A stretch of 64,000 nucleotides of DNA from Alcanivorax sp. (lineage in GTDB: Bacteria > Pseudomonadota > Gammaproteobacteria > Pseudomonadales > Alcanivoracaceae). Of this stretch, positions 57,915-64,000 are shown piece after piece. Position 1 is the first letter of the stretch. Every line of letters starts with the position of its first letter. The position numbers were made by a program, and so were the translations under genes. Location: the NCBI RefSeq assembly GCF_002733835.1, contig NZ_NVWY01000003.1, forward strand, positions 81,558-145,557, read 5' to 3'. Under the pieces are notes generated by a model. It ran no database searches. It was not told the DNA's origin and worked only from the letters and a program-made list of their open reading frames with translations.

Positions 57915-58514
57915 ATGAGCACCACCTTTTTTGACTTGATTCGCCACGGTGAACCGGCTGGCGGTCAGATGTATCGGGGCCACAAGGATGACCCTCTGAG
58001 CGAATTGGGCTGGCAGCAAATGCGTGACGCCATTCAGGTGGAGGATCAGTGGGATCACATCCTCACGTCACCCTTGTTACGCTGCCGGGAATTTGCCGCC
58101 GAACTGGCCCGCGAAAAAAACCTGCCTTTCACCGTGGCCCATGATTTCAAGGAAATCAGCTTCGGTGACTGGGAAGGCAAAACCCGTGAACAGGTGGCCC
58201 AGGAATACGGCGATCATCAGGCCAACTTCTGGCGCGATGCAGAAAGCCACCCACCGAGCAATGCGGAAACCGTTCAGGATTTTCATCAACGCATTGGTGA
58301 AGCCTGGGCGCTATGGCAGGAAACGCTGAAAGGTCAGCGCGTGCTATTGGTTTGCCACGGCGGCGTCATTCGCATGGTGCTGGCCCACGTACTGAGCATG
58401 GCCCCCAGCAAAGCCATGGCCGGCTTCCAGGTGCCCTACGCATGTCGTTCGACGATACGACTGGATCAAACCGAATTTGGCACCTTGAGCTGTCTTATAA
58501 GGCACGGGGGATAA
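57915..58514 (+). CDS. Histidine phosphatase family protein (alpha-ribazole phosphatase-like)
   Basis: 199-residue phosphoglycerate-mutase-fold phosphatase. The catalytic DLIRHGEPAGG opens the protein, TSPLLRCREFAAELA and FKEISFGDWEGKT follow, and the second His is in LLVCHGGVIRMVL. Its place directly after cobT suggests removal of phosphate from alpha-ribazole-5'-phosphate or adenosylcobalamin phosphate (CobC of Salmonella). The ribosome site is GGGAA. A heptad repeat starts at its stop codon, where cobS would often be found. Confidence 0.88.
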   Translation: MSTTFFDLIRHGEPAGGQMYRGHKDDPLSELGWQQMRDAIQVEDQWDHILTSPLLRCREFAAELAREKNLPFTVAHDFKEISFGDWEGKTREQVAQEYGDHQANFWRDAESHPPSNAETVQDFHQRIGEAWALWQETLKGQRVLLVCHGGVIRMVLAHVLSMAPSKAMAGFQVPYACRSTIRLDQTEFGTLSCLIRHGG

Positions 58515-58666
58515 GTTGAAAGTTTAAAGTTGAAACGCGGACAAGTCCCTTCCACTTTAAAGGCGTATTACCCGCGATTGATGGTCTATATTCGCGATGC
58601 AAGCATCGCTTCCCACAACCATCATCGCCGGTTTTCCTTTTCAACTTTGAACTTTCAACTTTTTAC
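58513..58666. repeat. Heptad-period repeat, inverted pair (AAGTTGA/TTTCAAC)
   Basis: Left block 58513-58533: AAGTTGA, AAGTTTA, AAGTTGA. Right block 58639-58666: TTTCAAC, TTTGAAC, TTTCAAC, TTTTTAC. Over 22 bases (58514-58535 and 58639-58660) the blocks are reverse complements with one mismatch, around 103 bases of core. The element fills the convergent gap between the phosphatase and cobU. Confidence 0.8.
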
Positions 58667-58669
58667 TGC

Positions 58670-59188
58670 TTAACCTTTCAACGTCTGCGCAATCCCTGCC
58701 ACTGACAGCAGCACCGTATCGCATTTTTTTGCCAGCGACTGATTCAGCCAGCCCAGCTCATCGGCGAAACGACGGGTTAACGGGTCCATGCCAATGGTCC
58801 CCAGCCCCACTTCATTGCTGACGACCACCACATTGCCGGGATACTGCCCCAGCGCCCCAAGAAAACTGTCCCGCTCCCGGACAAACGCCGCGTCCCCGGC
58901 ATGCAGCAAATTACTCACCCACAGGCTCATGCAATCGACCAAGACGCAGGGAACCGGTGACAACGTGGCCTGGCGGTTAAGCAAGGCGCCCAGATGCAAC
59001 GGCTCTTCCACCAACCCCCAGCTCGCCGGGCGCCGCATACGATGGCGACGAATACGGTCGCTCATTTCACCATCACCGGCGGTGGCCGTCGCCACATACA
59101 CCACCGGATCGTGTTGCTCACTGACCAGGTTTTCCGCCAGTGAACTTTTGCCGGAACGAATGCCGCCGAGAATCAGACTGTGCGGCAT
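58670..59188 (-). CDS. cobU: Adenosylcobinamide kinase/adenosylcobinamide-phosphate guanylyltransferase
   Basis: 172-residue bifunctional CobU (CobP) that phosphorylates adenosylcobinamide and activates it as the GDP derivative. The P-loop LILGGIRSGKSSLAENL, YVATATAGDGEMSDRIRRHR and VVVVSNEVGLGTIGMDPLTRRFADELGWLNQ are diagnostic. The ATG overlaps the phnA stop (TGATG). Its next partner, CobS, is not encoded in the window. Confidence 0.95.
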   Translation of the reverse strand: MPHSLILGGIRSGKSSLAENLVSEQHDPVVYVATATAGDGEMSDRIRRHRMRRPASWGLVEEPLHLGALLNRQATLSPVPCVLVDCMSLWVSNLLHAGDAAFVRERDSFLGALGQYPGNVVVVSNEVGLGTIGMDPLTRRFADELGWLNQSLAKKCDTVLLSVAGIAQTLKG

Positions 59189-59766
59189 CAGTTTTTCTTC
59201 ACAAATTGCGTCAGGATCACAATGCGCTGACCCTCTACCCGGCCTTCGATGTGTTCGGGGTTATCCTGAACCAGGGAAATATTGCGCACGGCGGTGCCCC
59301 GCTTGGCGGTGAAATTAGCCCCCTTCACATTCAGGTCCTTGATCAGCGTGACCGAATCACCGGCTTCCAGCACGGCGCCATTGCTGTCGCGGTGCAATTC
59401 CCGCGCGTCTTCCGTCTGGCCTTCACCGCTGGCCTGGGCCCAGGCCAGGGTGTCGTCATCCAGGTACAACATATCCAGCAGGTCCTGCGGCCAACCTTCT
59501 GCCTGCAAGCGCGTCAACATACGCCACGCCAACACTTGCACCGCCGGCACCGGGCTCCACATGCTGTCGTTCAGGCAGCGCCAGTGGTTGGCGTCTTCAT
59601 TACCCGGGTTATCCAGCTGGGTCTGGCAGGTTTCACACAACAGCACACTCTGCTCGGCAGTGCCATCCGATTCCGGCGGCACCGCATACACCGCCAGGGC
59701 ATTACCCGCACCACACAGTTCACAACATGAATCGGCACGGGCAAGCAACGAGGATTCCAGGGTCAT
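59188..59766 (-). CDS. PhnA-domain zinc-ribbon protein
   Basis: 192-residue PhnA/YjdM-like protein. The N-terminal zinc ribbon has LLARADSCCELCGAGNAL and VLLCETCQTQL, the middle part LNDSMWSPVPAVQVLAWRML, and the C-terminal PhnA domain DSNGAVLEAGDSVTLIKDLNVKGANFTAKRGTAVRNISLV. Despite the name, the family's link to phosphonates is doubtful and the function is unknown. GGAGTG precedes the ATG. It is coupled to cobU. Confidence 0.9.
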   Translation of the reverse strand: MTLESSLLARADSCCELCGAGNALAVYAVPPESDGTAEQSVLLCETCQTQLDNPGNEDANHWRCLNDSMWSPVPAVQVLAWRMLTRLQAEGWPQDLLDMLYLDDDTLAWAQASGEGQTEDARELHRDSNGAVLEAGDSVTLIKDLNVKGANFTAKRGTAVRNISLVQDNPEHIEGRVEGQRIVILTQFVKKN

Positions 59767-59853
59767 GTAACACTCCTTTATTGAGCGCGCAGTATAGCGG
59801 ATTTGATGGCTGCGGAGCGGGACGCAGTGGTTTGGTGCCCGACAACACCCGCA

Positions 59854-61095
59854 CTACCCCGCCAACAATCCTGAAAACGAAAAAAACGCCAACGTATCGC
59901 CCGACGATACCGTGCCGCCCACCGGCACCACCGCCAGGCCGTCCGCCCACACTGCAGAACTGAGCATGCCGGAGCTCTGGTTGGGATGTTTTTGCAGGAT
60001 CAGCTGGCCGGAGTCAGACACACAACGCACGCGCAGATATTCCTGCCGCCTGGCCGGTTTGTTGATGGCGAAATCCACGGGTAACGGCATGGCGGTTGGC
60101 AACACCACATCGGCACCACAAGCGCGCCGAAGGGTGGGTAACACCAGCATCAGATAACACACCAGCACGGCGGACGGATTGCCCGGCAAACCGAAAAATG
60201 GAATGTCATCAATACGGCCGTAAGTAAACGGTTTACCCGGCTTTATCGCCAGCCGCCAGAAATCCAGTTCGCCATGCTCCGCCAGCACCGCACGCAAATG
60301 GTCTTCTTCACCCACGGACACACCACCGGTGGAAATAATCACATCCGGGCGCTGCACTGAATCGGTGAGTACCCGGGTCAGGGTATTGCGGATAATGGCC
60401 GGATCATCGGGCAGGTGCTCGCGCTGCACATTCACAAACCCGCTTTGCTGTAACAGCTGCATCAGCTGCGGGCCATTGCTGTCGAAAATTTTTCCCGGCA
60501 GCGGTGTTTCTTCCGGCGACTGAATTTCATCACCGCTGGTAAGAACCAGTATCCGCGGCGCATTCACTTTTACCGCCGCGATCCCCACCGAAGCAATCAG
60601 GCCCACCGCCTGGGGCGTGAGCCGTTCGCCACGCTGCATCACGACCTCATTGCAGTGGGCATCCTGCCCCGCCGGGCGTATATTCTGTCCGGCAGTAACC
60701 GTGTCCTTGCCCGGCAACCGCACCCGAGTTTCCGCGATTTCGCAGTCTTCCTGCATCAATACGGTATCTGCCCCGGCGGGTACCGGGGCACCGGTGAAAA
60801 TGCGCGCCACCTGCCCCGGCGCCAGGGTCGCCGGCGTATCCCCCGCCGCCACCCGCAGCGGCATGGGCCGGGTCAGCCCCGGCTCGTCCAGGTCCGCATA
60901 ACGCAGCGCTACACCATCCACGGCGGCGTTATCAAACGCCGGCACATCCACCTGGGAGGTCACCGCCTCAGCCAGATACTGCCCCTGGCAATCCGCCAGC
61001 GGGATCTCCCGGACCGCCCGGAAAGGGCGCGCCGCATCCAGCAGGCGCGCCAACGCCTCTGCCACCGGCATCAATGTCTGTTTGGATTCCTGCAC
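59854..61095 (-). CDS. moeA: Molybdopterin molybdenumtransferase
   Basis: 413-residue MoeA, inserting molybdate into adenylated molybdopterin. The N-terminal domain has EALARLLDAARPF and DVPAFDNAAVDGVALRYADL; the MPT-binding core shows TGAPVPAGADTVLMQED, LTSGDEIQSP, VIISTGGVSVGEEDHLRAVL and GLPGNPSAVLVCYLML. The start is GTG 61095, with GGAGGA 4 bases upstream. moaB lies 32 bases upstream on the same strand, so the two are likely an operon. Confidence 0.96.
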   Translation of the reverse strand: MQESKQTLMPVAEALARLLDAARPFRAVREIPLADCQGQYLAEAVTSQVDVPAFDNAAVDGVALRYADLDEPGLTRPMPLRVAAGDTPATLAPGQVARIFTGAPVPAGADTVLMQEDCEIAETRVRLPGKDTVTAGQNIRPAGQDAHCNEVVMQRGERLTPQAVGLIASVGIAAVKVNAPRILVLTSGDEIQSPEETPLPGKIFDSNGPQLMQLLQQSGFVNVQREHLPDDPAIIRNTLTRVLTDSVQRPDVIISTGGVSVGEEDHLRAVLAEHGELDFWRLAIKPGKPFTYGRIDDIPFFGLPGNPSAVLVCYLMLVLPTLRRACGADVVLPTAMPLPVDFAINKPARRQEYLRVRCVSDSGQLILQKHPNQSSGMLSSAVWADGLAVVPVGGTVSSGDTLAFFSFSGLLAG

Positions 61096-61127
61096 GTTTC
61101 CTCCATGGTGCCGTCGCAGCGGCAGTT

Positions 61128-61640
61128 TTATCGGCGCACCTGGGCCACAAAATTACAGGGGCGGTGGCGGGCATCCAGCTGCTCCTGAATGATGCGGTCC
61201 CAACCGGTGGCGCAGGCATTGTTGGAACCGGGCAAACAGAAAATCACCGTGCGATTGGCCAGCCCGGCCAGGCAGCGGGACTGGATGGTAGAAGAACCGA
61301 TGTCCTCCACGCTCACCTGACGAAACAGCTCACCGAACCCTTCGATAGTCTTGTCGAACAGCGGCGCCAGTGCCTCCGGGGTGGAATCCCGGCCGGAGAA
61401 TCCGGTCCCACCAGTGGTGAGAATAATCTGGATGTTCTCGTCGGCAATCCAGTCCGATACCACCTTGCGCAGCTGGTACACATCGTCCTTGACGATCTGG
61501 CGAGCGGCCAGGGTATGGCCCGCGCCTTCCAGGCGCTGCACCAACAGGTCACCAGAGGTATCGGTTTGCGGGGTGCGGGTATCACTCACCGTCAGCACTG
61601 CCAGCGCCAGGGGCTCGAACTCAGCCGCAGGTTTGGACAT
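61128..61640 (-). CDS. moaB: Molybdenum cofactor biosynthesis protein MoaB
   Basis: 170-residue MoaB, probably the molybdopterin adenylyltransferase partner of MoeA. Conserved segments are LAVLTVSDTRTPQTDTSGDLL, IILTTGGTGFSGRDSTPEAL and FCLPGSNNACATGWDRII. ATG 61640 (MSKPAAEFEPL) is 8 bases from GGAG; an ATG two codons upstream lies too close to that site. Confidence 0.95.
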   Translation of the reverse strand: MSKPAAEFEPLALAVLTVSDTRTPQTDTSGDLLVQRLEGAGHTLAARQIVKDDVYQLRKVVSDWIADENIQIILTTGGTGFSGRDSTPEALAPLFDKTIEGFGELFRQVSVEDIGSSTIQSRCLAGLANRTVIFCLPGSNNACATGWDRIIQEQLDARHRPCNFVAQVRR

Positions 61641-61646
61641 ACACAT

Positions 61647-61957
61647 CTCTCCTTAACAATGCCGCAATGCTAGCACGTGCCATGCCAGGGCGGCTGGACA
61701 GCACAGCACGATTTGACCGTTGCCGACAGCCTCTGTTCTGCATTACATCCGGGGGGTAGATTCAATGGACCCGTTTCCATGGTATCTGCGTGGATGCATG
61801 GCGCATGAATTTGCTGCCACAGGACATTTTCTGCAAGAGAGGTGTTGTTGGTCTACTTCCGATGAAAGAAGGTGTTCTGTGGTAGTGAAGGCTTGTGCCA
61901 GGCGCCGCGCAGAGACCATGGAAACGGATCAATACAAGATGTTTATCGGAGAACGTC
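61647..61957 (+). other. P450 upstream region with a spaced 16-bp inverted repeat
   Basis: No gene is convincing in this 311-base gap. It contains an inverted repeat: 61768-61783 (GACCCGTTTCCATGGT) and 61915-61930 (ACCATGGAAACGGATC), complementary over 16 bases with one mismatch and 131 bases apart. This could be a pair of operator sites for the regulator of the P450 gene, or a remnant insertion boundary. Confidence 0.5.
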
Positions 61958-63322
61958 ATGAACCGTATGGAAGCTGCCCAACAAGAGGCCGCAAACCTTC
62001 CTCGCATGCCCCAGCGAAAGCTGGAAGACATACCGGGTGATTATGGCTGGCCTCTGCTTGGCTCTACGGTCCCTTTTCTCAAGGACTATCACAAACTGGT
62101 CAACGATCAGGCCGCCAAATATGGGTTGATCTTCAAGGGGTCGGTACTGTTTCAGCGCGGCGTCACCCTGCTCGGGCCGGATGCCAACGAATTTGTACTC
62201 AAGGATCCGGAGCATGCGTTCTCCAGCCGCGCCGCCTGGAACCCGATTCTGGAAAAACTGTTTACCGACGGCCTGATGCTGCGCGACTTTGCCGACCATA
62301 AATTTCACCGCCGCATCATGCAGCAAGCATTCAAGAAGCCGGCACTGGCCAGCTATCTGGACCGCATGAACAGCCATATAGGCAGCGAGATTGAAGGCTG
62401 GCAAACCGGAGAAACCCTGAAGTTTCTGGATCACATCAAGGCGCTGTTACTGGACGTGGGCGCGCAAATCTTTTTCGGCCTGGAAATGGGCCCGGAATCC
62501 GACAAGGTGAACCAGTCCTTTATCGACGCCACCGACGCCTCACTGGCGGTGGTGCGCCTGCCAATCCCCGGGCTGCTGTGGCACCGCGGCATGAAAGGCC
62601 GCCGCTACCTGGAAAACTTCGTTACCGGACTGATCCCCCAGAAACGCGCCAGCGATACCCCGGATTTCTTCAGCGAACTGTGCAAGGCGGCCGACGAGGA
62701 AGGCGGCCTTTCTGATCAGGACGTAATGAACCACATGATCTTCCTGTTGTTCGCCGCCCACGACACCACCACCAGCACCCTGTGCTCCATTATCTACATG
62801 CTGGCCAAACATCCTCACTGGCAGGATGTACTGGTCAAGGAAATGGAAGGGCTGGGCAAGGACACCCTGGACTATGACGACCTGGGGAAAATGGAAAAAA
62901 CCGGCTGGGTATTCCGCGAGACCCTGCGCATGCGCCCGGCACTGACCACCTTCCCCCGTCGCACCGTCAAGGATGTGGAATACCAGGGCTACTCCCTGCC
63001 CAAAAACACCATGGTCAACGTGTCCACGCTCTACACCCATTACATGGAAGAGTACTGGAGCAACCCGACCACCTTCGACCCGGAACGCTTCAGCGACGAA
63101 CGCGCCGAACACAAGAAGCACTTTTACCAGTGGGTTCCCTTCGGCGGCGGCCACCACAAATGCCTGGGCCTGAACTTTGCCGAACTGCAAACCAAGACAT
63201 TCCTGTTCCAGTTCCTGAGACGTTACCGCGTCAGCGTCAAACCCGGCTACGAACTGCCTACCCAGCAGGTCCCGCTGATCATGCCGAAGGATGGATTGCC
63301 GGTGGTACTGGAGAAGCGATAA
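61958..63322 (+). CDS. Cytochrome P450
   Basis: 454-residue P450 monooxygenase. The N-terminus has the DIPGDYGWPLLGSTVPFLKD proline-rich segment; the I helix is LLFAAHDTTTSTLCSI, the K helix FRETLRMRPAL (ExxR), and the heme loop FGGGHHKCLGLNFAELQ with the axial Cys. It is not the CYP153 alkane hydroxylase type; the wording is closer to the CYP51/CYP26-like clan. The substrate is unknown, perhaps a hydrocarbon, sterol or terpenoid. ATG 61958 follows GGAGA. No ferredoxin or reductase is adjacent. Confidence 0.93.
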   Translation: MNRMEAAQQEAANLPRMPQRKLEDIPGDYGWPLLGSTVPFLKDYHKLVNDQAAKYGLIFKGSVLFQRGVTLLGPDANEFVLKDPEHAFSSRAAWNPILEKLFTDGLMLRDFADHKFHRRIMQQAFKKPALASYLDRMNSHIGSEIEGWQTGETLKFLDHIKALLLDVGAQIFFGLEMGPESDKVNQSFIDATDASLAVVRLPIPGLLWHRGMKGRRYLENFVTGLIPQKRASDTPDFFSELCKAADEEGGLSDQDVMNHMIFLLFAAHDTTTSTLCSIIYMLAKHPHWQDVLVKEMEGLGKDTLDYDDLGKMEKTGWVFRETLRMRPALTTFPRRTVKDVEYQGYSLPKNTMVNVSTLYTHYMEEYWSNPTTFDPERFSDERAEHKKHFYQWVPFGGGHHKCLGLNFAELQTKTFLFQFLRRYRVSVKPGYELPTQQVPLIMPKDGLPVVLEKR

Positions 63323-63341
63323 ATCAGCACGGCTTCGCCTA

Positions 63342-63404
63342 CAGCTACGAGCTACCAGCGACGAGTTTTTACTCAAAGCTGACAGCTCGTAGCTCGAAGC
63401 TGCC
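63342..63404. repeat. Nine-unit heptad-period repeat (CAGCTAC...AGCTGCC)
   Basis: Units in order: CAGCTAC, GAGCTAC, CAGCGAC, GAGTTTT, TACTCAA, AGCTGAC, AGCTCGT, AGCTCGA, AGCTGCC. The first half is roughly the reverse complement of the second, giving one long imperfect hairpin. It ends one base before the mscS stop codon and starts 19 bases after the P450 stop. Confidence 0.85.
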
Positions 63405-63405
63405 T

Positions 63406-64000
63406 TTATGATTGCTGAAACAAATGCACATCCCGCTGCGGGAACGGAATAGTGATGCCCGCCTTGTCAAAGGCGTATTTCACCTGCTCGAACAAACCGA
63501 AATACACCGGCCAGTAATCCTCCGAATTCACCCACACCCGCGTCAGCATATTGATGCTGCTGTCCGCATGGGCGGAGACAAAAATATTCGGGTCGAATTG
63601 CTCACCGCTGAGGATACGGTCGTCATTATCAATGACCGTCTGAATCGCCGCCCGGGCCTGCTCAATGCTATCGCCGTAACTGATACCAAATTCGATATCC
63701 ACCCGCCGCTGCGGCTCCACAAAAATATTCTTGATGCAGCCATTGGACATGAGACCGTTAGGGATCACGATGCGTTGGTTGTCGTAGGTAATCAGGATGG
63801 TGTTGAAGATCTGGATATCCCAAACTCGCCCGGTATATCCCTGCGCCTCGATAATGTCCCCCAGGCGGTACGGCTTGAAGAACAGAATCAGCACCCCGCC
63901 CGCAAAGTTGCCCAGGCTGCCCTGCAGCGCCAGCCCCACCGCCAGGCCAATGGCACCGAGCATGGCAATAAACGAGGTGGTCTCCACCCCGACCATACCC
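63406..64000 (-). CDS. Small-conductance mechanosensitive channel (MscS family), C-terminal part
   Basis: C-terminal ~198 residues; the 5' end lies beyond the right edge. The pore helix shows the Gly/Ala pattern LGAIGLAVGLALQGSLGNFAGGVLILFFKPYRLGD of TM3, followed by the beta domain VEIEA-like GYTGRVWDIQIFNTILITYDNQRIVIPNGLMSN and the alpha/beta cytoplasmic cage. It opens under membrane tension to release solutes on osmotic downshock. Confidence 0.93.
   Translation of the reverse strand, partial: GMVGVETTSFIAMLGAIGLAVGLALQGSLGNFAGGVLILFFKPYRLGDIIEAQGYTGRVWDIQIFNTILITYDNQRIVIPNGLMSNGCIKNIFVEPQRRVDIEFGISYGDSIEQARAAIQTVIDNDDRILSGEQFDPNIFVSAHADSSINMLTRVWVNSEDYWPVYFGLFEQVKYAFDKAGITIPFPQRDVHLFQQS

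Overview
The window reads as chromosomal DNA of a GC-rich gammaproteobacterium. An Alcanivorax-like (Alcanivoracaceae/Oceanospirillales) or Pseudomonas-like relative is the best guess. The support is the ppk/ppx/trxA/rho block, FadI/FadE-type beta-oxidation genes, several esterases and a non-CYP153 cytochrome P450; the genus is inference. Genes are densely packed on both strands. I see no transposase, integrase, phage, rRNA, tRNA or CRISPR array. The window cuts one gene at each end: a FadI-type thiolase on the left and an MscS-type channel on the right.

Layout. 1-5.3 kb: fatty-acid and ester metabolism (fadI end, fadE, two alpha/beta hydrolases). 5.5-9.6 kb: DUF502 protein, greB, a VOC protein, hemB, then a MarR regulator and a hydrolase that share an operator motif. 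9.9-12.2 kb: a tiny secreted peptide and a Fur-boxed TonB siderophore receptor. 12.4-18.2 kb: ppk with a Pho box, ppx, trxA, rho. 18.3-28.4 kb: folA, thyA-lgt-TSUP transporter, an NRDE protein, an M20 peptidase, rppH-ptsP, a HAD phosphatase and an imelysin-like lipoprotein. 28.6-38.2 kb: an outer-membrane barrel, then a copper-resistance island (P-type ATPase, methyltransferase, cupredoxin, DUF411 protein, LysE exporter, Met/His-rich peptide, multicopper oxidase, CopB, cytochrome c) with two MerR/CueR-type promoters. 38.2-46.1 kb: carbonic anhydrase, moaA, slyD, murI, two DUF1254-type lipoproteins with a porin-like protein, and a methyltransferase. 46.2-59.2 kb: a cobalamin locus (cobQ, cobO, cobB, btuD, btuC, btuF, riboswitch-controlled btuB, cobC-type decarboxylase, cbiB, cobT, a phosphatase, cobU). 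59.2-64 kb: phnA, moeA, moaB, P450, mscS.

The cobalamin genes form a late-pathway and uptake set: BtuBFCD imports corrinoid, CobB/CobO/CobQ amidate and adenosylate it, CobC/CbiB attach the aminopropanol arm, and CobU/CobT prepare the nucleotide loop. No corrin-ring genes and no cobS are visible. The copper genes combine cytoplasmic efflux with periplasmic oxidation and sequestration.

The most unusual signal is not a gene. About eleven intergenic spots carry degenerate tandem repeats with a strict 7-base period. Each locus has its own heptamer (for example CGCAACA, CTAGCGT, AGCTACG, AAGTTGA, CAGTTGA), and many occur as inverted pairs or self-complementary runs that abut stop or start codons. 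A separate 29-bp inverted repeat around a 95-bp core lies at 5.34-5.50 kb.
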